Shown: in pieces, positions 53,601 to 59,998 of the stretch
Layout: the number at the start of each line of letters is the position of its first letter
Position numbering within the stretch: position 1 is the stretch's first letter
Origin: Siphonodentalium dalli
Taxonomy: Eukaryota > Mollusca > Scaphopoda > Gadilida > Siphonodentaliidae
Assembly (NCBI GenBank): GCA_032622095.1
Contig: CP136061.1
Coordinates: 36,213,797 to 36,277,796 of the forward strand
DNA: 64,000 bases
Reading direction: 5' to 3'
Translations under genes and position numbers: made by a program
The notes under the pieces: generated by a model
What the model saw: the letters and a program-made list of their open reading frames with translations, nothing else
Told to the model about the DNA's origin: nothing
Databases searched by the model: none

Positions 53601-56600
53601 CGTGTTGCTATGACGACCGGTTATATTAAACATAAGGTTACACGCACGTTCCTATCACGACCGGTATATTAAACATAAATGTACACACACCTTACCAAGC
53701 CGACCGGGTATATTAAACATAAGTTTACACGCATGTAGTTATGACGACCGGGTATATTAATCATAAGTTTGATAGTGAAGTCACCGCGATATACGTTTCT
53801 GAAGACAACTAACTTTTTTTGTTAATTTTTATTGATCAAAATTATATATATATTGCTACAAAATTAGCAATCAAGATTATCTCTCATACGCTCTTTCGTC
53901 CACCCAGCCTAGTAATACCTTTCACACACCTGCCCTTTCACTCATCGTGACATTCCTTTTAAATACACGCTTCTAGTATTTGGTCAAAGAGCTAATTTTT
54001 CCACGCATAACATTCACCTGTTTTGCGCGCTAGAAAAAATTAAATAGCCAACGTAGAACCGACCCAGGTCACAGGTACAAAACGAGGTTCTCGCCCTGCA
54101 ACGATTGGTGGGAGCAAGCACGTTGGGGAGGTGGTTGCTGACCGGAAAGTACAGTTGTTTTTAAAGACGATTCGGGCACCAGTGGCTATTCAACTTGTTT
54201 AATCTGTCGTTTTATTATGGTACAACTGATGTATAACGGTGGGTTGGAGCTTCGAATGTGCTTACTGTGTGGCATTTCAATCTTCACTACTTTTCGATAG
54301 GAAGAACTGCAACACAGCGATAGACTTCTCAAAAGCACGATATCTGGTAAAGTGGCGAGTCGACGGAACACACAGTTTATGGTGATGACGAAACAGGTTC
54401 TTACGGAAAGCGGCGGTCAGGCGTTGGTAAGTAATGCTTGTGCAACATATTCTCGTTCGAATAGGTTCAAATATGGAACCTATAAATTTTCACATACTTT
54501 CATATTGAACTTCTGAAATAAGCCATAGTGAACTCAAATCCGTTATTCCGTTAAACCGCGTGGGCCACATTGAAAACACATTACCACGGTAATTTTGGCT
54601 TGTATAGAACATATTGCTCAAATTGTGCCACATTGCACTTATTGGTTTTGAATTACGTTCATTTTAAACTTATCTCGACATCCAAACAGGTTCAAATTGA
54701 GCTCACGAGACAGGCTGTTAGCTATCATGGCCCCTTGAAAATAATTATTTCTCCATTTACAACAGCCTTACATATACGTTTAAGCCACATACGCATACGC
54801 ACAGTCTATGAAAATACAAAGGACATAAATGTCACATATAATTACGAAAATGAAGAAGTTCACCCAGAAGAAACGTTGAGGAATGACTCTAAAAATAAAT
54901 ACATGGAAAATTAATTACTTTCTAAAGTTTGCCTTTCAAATAACTGTTGTTGGTTAAAACAGATATACATGAGTGTGTGTTAAATCTAGTGTATGTGTTA
55001 AATCTAGTGTATGTGTTATATCTAGTGTATGTGTTAAATCTAGTGTATGTGTTATATCTAGTGTATGTGTTATATCTAGTGTATGTGTTATATCTAGTGT
55101 ATGTGTTATATCTAGTGTATGTGTTATATCTAGTGTATGTGTTATATCTAGTGTATGTGTTATATCTAGTGTATGTGTTATATCTAGTGTATGTGTTATA
55201 TCTAGTGTATGTGTTATATCTAGTGTATGTGTTATATCTAGTGTATGTGTTATACCTAGTGTATGTGTTATATCTAGTGTATGTGTTATATCTAGTGTAT
55301 GTGTTATATCTAGTGTATGTGTTATATCTAGTGTATGTGTTATATCTAGTGTATGTGTTATATCTAGTGTATGTGTTATATCTAGTGTGTGTGTTATATC
55401 TAGTGTGTGTGTTATATCTAGTGTGTGTGTTATATCTAGTGTGTGTGTTATATATAGTGTGTGTGTTATATATAGTGTGTGTGTTATATCTAGTGTATGT
55501 GTTATATCTAGTGTATGTGTTATATCTAGTGTATGTGTTATATCTAGTGTATGTGTTATATCTAGTGTATGTGTTATATCTAGTGTATGTGTTATATCTA
55601 GTGTATGTGTTATATCTAGTGTATGTGTTATATCTAGTGTATGCGTTATATCTAGTGTATGTGTTATATCTAGTGTATGTGTTATATCTAGTGTATGTGT
55701 TATATCTAGTGTATGTGTTATATCTAGTGTATGTGTTATATCTAGTGTATGTGTTATATCTAGTGTATGTGTTATATCTAGTGTATGTGTTATAACTAGT
55801 GTATGTGTTATATCTAGTATATGTGTTATATCTAGTATATGTGTTATATCTAGTGTATGTGTTATATATAGTGTATGTGTTATATCTATGCTAGTGGGTG
55901 CGTTGAATCCTTTAGTCCGATCAACAAAATGCTTGAAAGTTATGGATGCTTTAGTTCATGACAGTCGGAGAGACAACAGAGCTGTAACTAATTAAAACCT
56001 TTCTATACCAATTCAACATTGGCTAGAAGTTGTCGCATAGGAAATGTTCAGATAATAATATATCGACCAGGGGGGGGGGGGGGGTGAAAAAAAATTTCCG
56101 GCACATATGCCGGGGTGGGTGGTCAAATATTCTGCTTGTTTTTTAAGTGTTTTGGCAATGAGTTGGGCTTCAAAACCACTTTGAATGAGAGAAATAATGT
56201 AATTCTAACTGGTAAACTGACTGCAGGCAGTTATCGTGTTGTATTTTGTTGCAAATTTTGAAATCCAAGATGGCCGCTGGCAGCCATGTTTTTTTGGCCG
56301 AATGACCTCAAAATGACTCATTCCTATTTACATGTCCATGTTAACATCCATGATAAATAGTATGCACAGAAATTCATATACAGCTGTTTACAGTGAATTT
56401 TCCCCCCGCAAATCTCTGTTTTAGTGTTAAAAGGGGGGGGTGGGTGTCAAAAAATGGTCGGAAAAAACTGCCGTAAACGGAAAAAAAATTGGCGGTGGGG
56501 GTGGGTGGGTACAAAAAATGATCGAAAGGGAAAAAATGCCATACGTGCCTGAAATATTTTTCCGACCCCCCCCCCCCTGTATCGACCAGTAAACTTATTA

Positions 56601-59600
56601 CCAAAGCATTTCCCTAAATAAATAGGGCCCCTTCTGCATGCACTTTATTTATCTGTCATCTGCTTTCATCACCTTAACATCCCTCCAAATGAATAATACA
56701 CTATACCATTGTATGTTTGTATAACTGAATGGGAGAATCCATTTAGTAGAGTATGGGCTAAAGAGGCATTGAGCACTCCGCTGGGGTGAGCGAATGTGAA
56801 TAGAGAAGACTATTGCTCACATATTATTTTATTATTTTTCAAAATTAATATTCCCGAGTTGGCAGAACACAACGTAATATTCATACACACTAATCGTAGA
56901 CAGTCAGTGACTATTGTTGCGTTGCGATGCATTGCCATTCGTTCGTCGTTGATTAATTCATTCCAAACAAAGCACTAAATATTTATAATTGTTTAAAAGT
57001 TGTGTTGTCTAAAATAGTAGGAACAATGAGGTTGAAATTATTGCCAGTATATATTTGTTGAATGTCATCCAAGTTGCATAGAGCCTGGGTACTTACATAT
57101 CAGTCCGAGTCACTATAAATATAAAGCGCCTGGATATGGCCCCTGCGTCGCTGAAGAAAGGCTCCCAAATGGAGACTGTTTTATCTATAATTGATATGAT
57201 CGCAATGAAAAACATTAACATGGCGTTGTGTATTTCAGGCTAGAGAAACAATGGCCACGTTATCTAGTCAAGTTGTGCAATACCTCAAGAGTAGAAACAT
57301 TTCTCCAAACAAACCGAAATTTGGTTGCTCAATATTCCGGAAATCACGAAACAAATGGACGAGGAGCAGTTCCGCCAATGACGTCATCAATGCGAGCAGC
57401 AGACCGCTATCTGGCAGTTTAAACAGAACTCACAGCGCAACGCTCCAGCGTTCCGGCAGCGCGACGCATATGTCGGAAGCAGAAATGGGTAAGTGTGCAT
57501 TTTCTGATATATATTTTTGTATCATTTATTCGTCGTTTTGATACAATTTTCAATTATTACAATGGTGTATTGCATACAAACATAATACATAGTACATACA
57601 GAAAATACTACTAATAGTAATAGACAAGTGTTTTTTATATTATGACCGTATGTAGAACTAAATTTGTCGCCATGCCCATCAAATGTGTTTTACTTTATAT
57701 TTGCCTGAAATGTTGCACGTATGATGATGTTTGGTCTTATACTTTGTGAAACTGCAGAGGAAACTAGGTTATAGAAAAGCTGAAAGTTCTGTAGTAGTGC
57801 CCTGCCCTGCAGTACTTTGTATACTATGGTTTTGGGACTTAGTAGATAGTCTTTCAAAGTACAAACATGGTTGGGCATCAACTATATGATGATTGAGAGT
57901 AATATATAGTGTTGGGCGTTTAACCTGTCGGAGAAAATAATCAATGATCGAGTGAAGAGAACATGTCTAGGACACTCCCATTTCCCCCCAAATTGCATTT
58001 CTAAGTGAGACATTCCATGTACATGCTTGTTGTTCATTGTTATACTCTTGGTTAAAGAAAAGAACAGCTTCTTCAATACCTAAGTTGTTTTTGCCGCTTT
58101 TTGTTATGTATATATATACCGTTTTATCAACAGCATTATGCTATATATTGAAGTACATCTGTTCCTGTACTTACCCCAAAGATTATATCTTCTTTTTTGG
58201 AGGAATTTGGGTTTTCTGAGATAGTTACACTCCTACAGCAAGGACTATATATTATGGTCCCTGTGTGTTCGTCAGTGACTCTTCGATACGATAAATGTGT
58301 AAAATCACGCCACGATGCCACTATTTTCCCACAGTGACAAACAAAAGGTGATGATATGTCAGAAAAATAGCAACATTTCACATTTCGGCGGCCATCTTGG
58401 CCGCCATATTTGATTTTGGTTCCGGAATTTTGGCTAGTTTGTAAGGGTTGTATATTAGCATAACGAATCGAGCGGAGAAAAGACCGCATGTGATATCATC
58501 TTTAGTTTAACGGCGATCAAAGAGACCTGGTGCATATTAAAACAAATGGCCGCCATGCTGGACGCCATCTTGCCTGGAGTATCTGCGGCCACTTTTTTTC
58601 TTGTTAACAACCGAAAAAAGCTAGAGGAGACATTAAGAAAGAAAATTAGTGGGGTGAAGTTGATTCCTGTGGGGGATGCAGAGGTCGACCAATATCCCCT
58701 TGACTAATTAACCGTGTATCATAATGTCCCGTTGTTGTGCGACCGGTCGTCCGTATCAGTTAACAACACAAGTGTCGTCACATTGGCATGCGCGCCATGG
58801 CGATGCAGGGTTAGCAGAACATAATTCGTGTTTGATCCTGAAGTACCGATGCACTGGGTAGCCCACTCCACGACAACAGGACAAGGTGGGCACAGAAAAC
58901 GATATCTTCCAATCAGGGAGGTGGCAAGACCGCGTTCCTACATGGTGCGGGTGACAAACTTTGAATTTCCAACGAAACACTCGCGCGTTGAAGACCAAAG
59001 CTGTACTTTATACAAGTACGGTTGATTCAGTCATGAAATCTGCAATTGTTGAAAAAATTGAGGGTTTGGGGTGAGAAAACCCAACCCACTGTCACCTTGT
59101 CTCGGCCCTGTTAAATTTTACAAGAGCGTATGTATATTTCAGCCCCGACAATAACGTCGTTTCTATAAGATAAACTTGTTTTAAAAAACGAGCTACATGT
59201 AGCATTATGTTAATAACACGTGGTGTGTTTAATTCGCGATTACGCGCTCACCGCGTGTTGCTATATGGGGCGTATTTTCAACTTCATTGATGTCGGTTTG
59301 TTTATATTTTTGCCTGATTTTATTTTGGGCTCATTTGCGTTCACATATCAATTATCTCTTTTAATATTGTCAAAAATCATAGTTATATTTCAGTTTGATT
59401 TGCAGTCAATCTATTGGTATATGATTATAAGGAACGACTGGACGATCGATCGGAGTCATTGGGTTTTGACCGGCAGAGGAATTAACACACATTGTTTAAT
59501 TACTCTGCCGATCAAAACCCAAGGACCAAGGTGTTTTCTTAACGACAAACCCCTGTATCTCGGGTCAATTTGGTGTTATTTCACCTCAGCGATATCAACT

Positions 59601-59701
59601 ATTTTAATCTTGTATTTTCAGGTCCAGTATGTCCCACGTGTGGCTCAGTAATTAACAAAATAACAAAATCTTATGACTTCCGAGAAGAGGACCTCAGATA
59701 A
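26508..59701 (+). CDS. CPNE: Copine family gene, 16 coding exons (whole span, introns included)
   Basis: Copines are cytosolic proteins that bind phospholipid membranes through two C2 domains and carry a C-terminal copine/vWA domain for partner binding. Sixteen open segments flanked by AG and GT join with continuous phase into 1854 nt, 617 codons plus stop by my count. Domains: C2A about residues 13-128, C2B 135-255, copine vWA 285-500, tail 510-617. MIDAS elements are D299-F-S-S-S, T397 (GPTKL) and D430 (TDG). Usual animal copines are about 540-560 residues, so the tail is about 60 longer. C2B lacks the calcium aspartates. I chose the ATG at 26508 because it has a good context (ACC before, G after) and an in-frame TGA lies at 26460; a second ATG follows at 26514. 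The weakest join is exon 7 to exon 8. The paralogue cannot be named. No promoter was recognised. Confidence 0.93.
26700..27835. other. Copine intron 1
   Basis: Nothing recognised apart from AT-rich sequence and a short ACACGTATACACGTATACA repeat near 27168. Open frames on the - strand have no domain. Confidence 0.6.
27836..27915 (+). CDS. Copine exon 2 (C2A)
   Basis: Acceptor ATGTTGCAG, donor GTAAGT; enters in phase 0 and leaves after two bases of an Arg codon. It codes for FVEVFKMEYEP...YDIDS, residues 65-90. It carries the YDID part of C2A calcium loop 3 (D87, D89), so C2A should still be able to bind calcium. Confidence 0.93.
28541..28653 (+). CDS. Copine exon 3 (end of C2A)
   Basis: Acceptor TCATTTTCAG, donor GTAAGA. 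It completes the split Arg codon and reads RTTELRCHDFVGFVEVKL and on to TLRVAG, ending after one base of Gly. The HDFVG motif (D99) matches the conserved DDFLG of copine C2A. The phase fits both neighbouring exons. Confidence 0.92.
29309..29943 (+). mobile_element. TTAAAGCCACATGGCGG family repeat, copy 1 (intron 3)
   Basis: Starts TTAAAGCCACATGGCGGATT, continues CGCTCCAAAACACACCTAAT, and ends near CATGTCCGTTTAAG. Copies at 34368, 35864, 38745 (reverse) and 40780-41280. No coding potential. The rest of intron 3 (28654-30618) holds a foldback at 30308-30383. Confidence 0.75.
30308..30383. repeat. Short foldback in copine intron 3
   Basis: AGAATCGCCTCATTTTGGGT in the left arm and its near complement ATAATGAGGCGATTCT in the right. 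Flanking sequence (about 30415-30600) is similar to 43785-43960, so this is part of a dispersed repeat pair. Confidence 0.7.
30619..30743 (+). CDS. Copine exon 4 (linker and start of C2B)
   Basis: Acceptor TTTTTCAG, donor GTGAAT, ending in phase 0 at Lys170. It reads GEPKPRGLISITSEFVEES and ends with KLDRKGVLSMQK. It aligns with the linker and the NLDKKDFLGK loop of C2B in other copines, but the calcium-ligand Asp is Gly here (G164) and the FGKSDP signature is not kept. Confidence 0.9.
30744..32103. repeat. Copine intron 4 with two direct repeat pairs
   Basis: A ~68-bp tandem duplication (TTTCTATGCTAAATACTCAT at about 31170 and 31240), and a ~65-bp direct repeat (CTAGCACCACTAACT, CCTAATTCTGCTTA) at about 31403 and 31652. 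No gene. Confidence 0.65.
32104..32198 (+). CDS. Copine exon 5 (C2B, divergent)
   Basis: A 95-base exon too short to stand out as an ORF. Acceptor ATCACTTTCCAG, donor GTGAGT. It enters in phase 0 with PNTHLQISKYIG and reads on to HPVYRTELIHRSRHP, ending with two bases of Arg. VYRTE-x-I matches the copine C2B strand (VYRSEVIKNNLNPT in vertebrates), and the next exon continues with WKPF as expected. PNTH sits where most copines have SDPF. Confidence 0.88.
32199..33866. other. Copine intron 5 with low-complexity repeats
   Basis: Related blocks at 32400 and 32635 (TAGAGGTCA..., ATGAG-x-AATGC), GGACGGAC runs at 32720 and 33205, and a degenerate AAGAATGTAAGAAA array at 33280-33540. No coding features apart from chance frames. 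Confidence 0.5.
33867..33953 (+). CDS. Copine exon 6 (C2B)
   Basis: Acceptor TTTCTTTCAG, donor GTATGT. It completes the Arg codon of exon 5 and reads RWKPFEIGIQRLCNDDWDR and on to FAIRYKVG. WKPF is the conserved copine C2B strand. RYK (227-229) replaces the usual DYD of calcium loop 3. It ends after two bases of Gly. Confidence 0.9.
34368..34966 (+). mobile_element. TTAAAGCCACATGGCGG family repeat, copy 2 (intron 6)
   Basis: Starts TTTAAAGCCAAACGGCGGGT and shares the internal blocks CTCCAAAATACACCTA and TATCAATATTTCGTGTATTT. A small foldback (34675-34748, TTGTGGTTTTAACCA / TGGTTAAACCACAATA) lies inside. Confidence 0.7.
35205..35267 (+). CDS. Copine exon 7 (end of C2B)
   Basis: Acceptor TCGTTTCAG, donor GTAACT. 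It completes Gly231 and reads GDDFKIIGKYQSTLRVLSSMK, which matches the copine segment SHDLIG-x-F-x-T-S-L-x-x-L. An in-frame TAA follows at 35269, so splicing must occur here. The donor leaves two bases (GG) of a codon, which does not fit the best alignment of the next exon, so the exact 3' end is uncertain. Confidence 0.82.
35864..36317 (+). mobile_element. TTAAAGCCACATGGCGG family repeat, copy 3 (intron 7)
   Basis: Starts CTTTAAAGCGACTTGACGGA, continues CTCCAAAATACACCTAATAA, ends GAGCCATATCCGTTTA. Confidence 0.7.
36488..36617. mobile_element. Palindromic GCCAATGCATTCTC family, copy 4 (intron 7)
   Basis: CCTGTGCCATGCATTCTCTT at the left, an internal half-site, and AAGAATACATTGGCACAG at the right. 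Confidence 0.65.
36720..38163. repeat. 76-bp minisatellite ending at copine exon 8
   Basis: About 19 copies with an exact 76-bp spacing (ATGTGTATCG at 36811, 36887 and on). Each unit ends in TAATTATATTCAGGTG, and the last, TAATTATATCCAGGTG, runs straight into exon 8. Each unit thus carries one or two AG acceptor-like sites (ATTACAG|GTTAG, TATTCAG|GTG). A few units differ by single bases. Confidence 0.92.
38175..38243 (+). CDS. Copine exon 8 (C2B-vWA linker)
   Basis: Reads CPSKEKKQKKDPSSGALRFYAFK, the Lys-rich linker that copines carry as HPEKQQKKK-x-Y-K-N-S-G. The donor is GTGAGT. The start is chosen at GACATCAG|ATGTCC because it keeps the phase with exon 7 (K-G-C-P-S-K). An alternative acceptor 11 bases upstream (ATCCAG|GTGGAC, 38164) would add VDIR, which fits the family length better but breaks the phase. 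A 76-bp array ends immediately upstream. Confidence 0.82.
38745..39142 (-). mobile_element. TTAAAGCCACATGGCGG family repeat, copy 4, reversed (intron 8)
   Basis: The - strand begins near 39142 with TTAAACAACATGGCGGTTTG and shares the internal blocks and the GGAGGTATAAGATAG end. It abuts the small foldback at 39150. Confidence 0.65.
39150..39320. mobile_element. Small copy of the 4504-7764 foldback ends, without satellite
   Basis: GTTATAACCGAAAAGGTTGA and CTACGCGCG followed by AACAAGAGTTATTTCTTATA match the outer ends of the large element. Here the two ends lie within ~170 bp, with no GC-rich stretch or 353-bp unit. Confidence 0.75.
40028..40556. mobile_element. TTAAAGGCACG family element, copy 2 (intron 8)
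   Basis: Starts TTTAAAGGCACGGGCGGCGT and ends CCGCCCGTATCTTTAAAT; imperfect terminal inverted repeats. Internal GTTTACATAAC and AAAGAGCG-type motifs are shared with copies 1, 3 and 4. Confidence 0.78.
40780..41280 (+). mobile_element. TTAAAGCCACATGGCGG family repeats, copies 5 and 6 in tandem (intron 8)
   Basis: The end part of one copy (to CATGTCCGTTAAAA near 41061) is followed directly by the start of another (GCCACATGGCGGTTCGCGCT), which is internally deleted. Confidence 0.6.
41494..41712 (-). pseudogene. 3'-terminal fragment of a CR1-like LINE ORF2
   Basis: The - strand frame reads RRSDGKRFLALPNSNHLI then FSITTQTLWNKLPDDLRV and EFRKLLKTHLF. F-x-x-x-x-x-x-LWN-x-LP-x-x-LR...F-x-x-x-LKTHLF is the typical carboxy end of reverse transcriptase ORFs of CR1/L2-type non-LTR retrotransposons. 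The enzyme core is absent, so this is a 5'-truncated dead copy. It ends about 40 bases before copine exon 9. Confidence 0.75.
41752..41830 (+). CDS. Copine exon 9 (start of vWA, MIDAS)
   Basis: Acceptor TATTTTCACAG, donor GTAAGT. It reads KTDIKHSLFDYVRGG and on to VVGIDFS, phase 0 at its end. FLDYVMGG and VGVDFTGSNG are copine hallmarks; here they are LFDYVRGG and VGIDFS|SSNG, split by the intron. D299, S301 and S303 (in exon 10) make the DxSxS metal-binding motif. Confidence 0.94.
41960..42665. mobile_element. TIR family element, copy D, one end lost (intron 9)
   Basis: Ends ATTACATGCAATTGTGTATC then CACCCT and shares the GTTACTCTTTTTAATTCC region with copy B. The left TIR was not found. 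Confidence 0.7.
43214..43270 (+). CDS. Copine exon 10
   Basis: A 57-base exon: acceptor TTTTTCTTTCAG, donor GTAAGT, phase 0 on both sides. It codes for SSNGNISDDYTLHDVRNIS. SSNG completes the MIDAS loop, and SLHY-like TLHD follows as in other copines. Confidence 0.93.
44192..44365 (+). CDS. Copine exon 11 (vWA)
   Basis: Acceptor CTTAATTCCAG, donor GTGAGT, 174 bases in phase 0. It reads ANQYLYAFKTLADLI and on to FGFGAKLP and FPLGGNG, ending RGLK. FGFGA-x-P is one of the most conserved copine motifs, and NQYL-x-A matches NEYL-x-A. The second half (NKTSHCFPLGG) aligns with VSHEF-x-LNFNP. Confidence 0.95.
45480..46100 (-). pseudogene. LINE reverse transcriptase 3' remnant (intron 11)
   Basis: On the - strand, 45760 to 45570 reads GATRGHGFKLQVSQKTKNVR then KFTFSQRVCTEWNKLPNYVV and LTHFTETLDFHL. 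F-x-x-RV-x-x-x-WN-x-LP-x-x-V...F...LD is a common carboxy-terminal signature of non-LTR retrotransposon ORFs. The upstream part is too decayed to read. It ends in AT-rich sequence. Confidence 0.62.
46612..46811. mobile_element. Palindromic GCCAATGCATTCTC family, double copy (intron 11)
   Basis: Two ~75-bp palindromes (46613-46684 and 46739-46807) separated by AT-rich sequence; the outer edges CCTGTGCCAATGCATT and AATGCATTGGCACAGG are themselves inverted. The same layout, cut at the window end, is seen at 63805. Confidence 0.8.
47105..48430 (-). pseudogene. Truncated, frameshifted non-LTR retrotransposon (LINE) reverse transcriptase
   Basis: The longest non-repetitive open frame of the window (47902-47105, 265 codons) starts MPVLLYGCEVWGHEDCAIIE and has CKFRTSNHHLPMETGRW and the zinc-knuckle-like CPLC-x9-EYHYLFEC. 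Upstream, other frames give NADKAKIVMFSKNG and FNYLGIILSKTGKF (47990-48180) and LFSIYLNDLDTFLAEQGTKG (48310-48400), all parts of a LINE reverse transcriptase palm and thumb. At least two frameshifts separate these pieces, and the catalytic YADD and endonuclease are not intact. It is a 5'-truncated dead copy in copine intron 11, cut at 48431 by another element. Confidence 0.85.
48431..48934. mobile_element. TTAAAGGCACG family element, copy 3 (intron 11)
   Basis: Starts TTAAAGGCACGTGTGGCCTT and ends AAGGCCAACCGTGTCTTTAA. Almost identical, in inverted orientation, to 59999-60500. It inserted at or beside the end of the LINE fragment. Confidence 0.85.
49439..49591 (+). CDS. Copine exon 12 (vWA)
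   Basis: Acceptor TATTTTGACAG, donor GTGAGT, 153 bases in phase 0. It reads GVENMYAKETPKLKFAGPTK and on to CKQGNQVYHVLLIIT. GPT-x-x-x-P-L-I carries the MIDAS Thr397, and YHVLLIIT is the core strand before TDG. The last ~38 coding bases plus the donor are the founding unit of a 55-bp tandem array that runs from here to about 50930. Reading through the donor gives VSVT and a stop at 49604-49606. Confidence 0.94.
49548..50930 (+). repeat. 55-bp array of copine exon 12 end plus splice donor
   Basis: About 25 copies of a 55-bp unit: AAACAAGGCAACCAGGTGTA then TCACGTACTGCTTATATTAA and CGGTGAGTGTCACGT. The first copy is the real exon end (KQGNQVYHVLLIIT) with its donor; the others are in intron 12. 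All copies keep GGTGAGT or CGTGAGT, and differ at a few recurring sites (GGC/GGT, TAC/TGC, AATAAC/ATTAAC, GTGTCAC/GTGCCGC). 55 is not a multiple of three. Confidence 0.95.
50976..51668. repeat. Direct and inverted repeat complex (intron 12)
   Basis: Starts after a GTCTGTCTGTTTGTCTGTTA stretch. Blocks with CCCCGACCTGACCTTG and GACGAAATTTGATACCTAGG occur at 51050-51240 and again at 51360-51545. A second part, CATCCCGGGTGCTTCGTGCC at 51234, is mirrored at 51563-51668 with TATGATACTAGCTGGTGG and its complement. Probably a decayed mobile element. Confidence 0.7.
52321..53110 (-). mobile_element. SINE-like repeat remnants (intron 12)
   Basis: On the - strand, GATAGCCCAGTGGTTAGAGT near 52700 resembles a tRNA A box, and TTTCAAATCTCGCGCC near 52545 resembles a B box, though the spacing is larger than in a tRNA. 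A second TTCAAATCTCGCGCCTA lies near 53040 beside a related GGGTCACAA block. Family not identified. Confidence 0.4.
53236..53346 (+). CDS. Copine exon 13 (vWA)
   Basis: Acceptor TTTAATTTCAG, donor GTTAGT, 111 bases in phase 0. It reads DGITNDYDQTLEILVESSD and then LPLSVIIVGIGPADFSFM. DGxxTD, LP-x-SVIIVG-G and ADF are strong copine motifs. D430 completes the MIDAS set. Confidence 0.96.
53470..53770. repeat. ~46-bp minisatellite (intron 13)
   Basis: Six or seven copies of TATGACGACCGGGTATATTA followed by AACATAAGTTTACACGC, with length varying by a few bases. Confidence 0.85.
54301..54426 (+). CDS. Copine exon 14 (end of vWA)
   Basis: Acceptor TTTTCGATAG, donor GTAAGT, 126 bases in phase 0. 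It reads EELQHSDRLLKSTISGKVAS and on to TESGGQAL. It corresponds to the ME-x-LD and RDIVQFVPFR region of copines but is divergent: QFMVMTKQV stands where QFVPFRQFQ is usual. Its final AL joins ARETMATL of exon 15 as in EALAQ-x-VLAE. Confidence 0.87.
54970..55888. repeat. 18-bp minisatellite, ~51 copies (intron 14)
   Basis: The unit GTGTATGTGTTATATCTA is repeated about 51 times with a block of GTGTGTGTG variants near 55385-55490. As 18 is divisible by three and the unit has no stop in two frames, it creates two long open frames of simple repeats (LVYVLY, SVCVIS); they are not genes. Confidence 0.95.
56062..56587. mobile_element. MITE with poly-G inverted ends (intron 14)
   Basis: The left end TATCGACCAG followed by a G run and GAAAAAAAATTTCCGGCA; the right end is TTTTTCCGAC, a C run and CTGTATCGACCAGTA. 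A central AAGATGGCCGC block near 56267 is often seen in repeats. Confidence 0.7.
57239..57488 (+). CDS. Copine exon 15 (end of vWA and Ser-rich basic tail)
   Basis: Acceptor GTATTTCAG, donor GTAAGT, 250 bases from phase 0 to phase 1. The start, ARETMATLSSQVVQYLKSRN, matches the last copine helix (LAE-x-P-x-Q-V-V-x-Y-F). The rest is a basic, Ser/Arg/Asn-rich tail (FRKSRNKW, SSSAND, SGSLNRTHS, QRSGSATH) without a fold I recognise; it is probably disordered and offers many possible phosphorylation sites. It continues the same frame as the vWA. Confidence 0.9.
57489..59621. other. Copine intron 15
   Basis: Holds GGCGGCCATCTTGGCCGCCA near 58386 with a relative near 58548, and a foldback at 59457-59524 (GGGTTTTGACCGGCAGAG / CTCTGCCGATCAAAACCC). 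A 117-codon - strand frame at 58136-58489 has no recognisable domain. Confidence 0.6.
59622..59701 (+). CDS. Copine exon 16 (last coding exon with CPTCG)
   Basis: Acceptor TTGTATTTTCAG. It completes the Gly codon of exon 15 and reads GPVCPTCGSVINKITKSYDF and then REEDLR, stop TAA at 59699-59701. The phase fits exactly. C-x-x-C-G looks like half of a zinc-binding site; a partner Cys pair is not evident nearby, the nearest Cys being in FGCSIF of exon 15. Plant copine-like RGLG proteins end in a RING finger, but this is far shorter. An AATAAA lies at 59767. Confidence 0.82.
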
Positions 59702-59997
59702 TACCAGCATTGGTGTCTTAGGAGACTCAGAATCATGTTCATTAAACTCACATCATTCCATTTTAAAATAAAACATCTAACCATATTCGTTTATGCGGTT
59801 TCATTTTCTGCATTGTCATATCAATATAGAGTTTATGTTTTAATAGTTGTTGTTGGAATTGGACCCAGTATTATGTTCATAACACTCACATCATTCCATT
59901 TTAAATAAAACAGCTAACCATATTCGTGTATACGGTTTTAATTTCTGCATATATTATCATATCAATATAGTGTTTATGTTTGAATAGTTGTTGCAGG
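59702..59997 (+). promoter_or_regulatory. Copine 3' flank/UTR with duplicated poly(A) signal
   Basis: Two imperfect direct copies of a ~120-bp segment (about 59730-59853 and 59873-59997) each begin near ATGTTCAT and contain CATTCCATTTTA, an AATAAA (59767-59772 and 59904-59909) and TATCAATATAG. Either hexamer could direct polyadenylation of the copine transcript. The polyadenylation site itself is inferred. Confidence 0.6.
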
Positions 59998-59998
59998 C

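Noticed and set aside
54570-54914. 114-codon frame on the + strand
   Set aside because: It lies in copine intron 14, with no domain and no phase-compatible link to exons 14 and 15.
54947-55995. Open frames of 282 and 340 codons on the + strand
   Set aside because: They are translations of the 18-bp array inside copine intron 14.
58136-58489. 117-codon Cys-containing frame on the - strand
   Set aside because: The cysteines do not form a known finger pattern and the region lies in intron 15 beside repeat-like sequence.
59220-59651. 143-codon frame on the + strand
   Set aside because: It overlaps a foldback and the last copine exon in another frame; its hydrophobic content has no family match.
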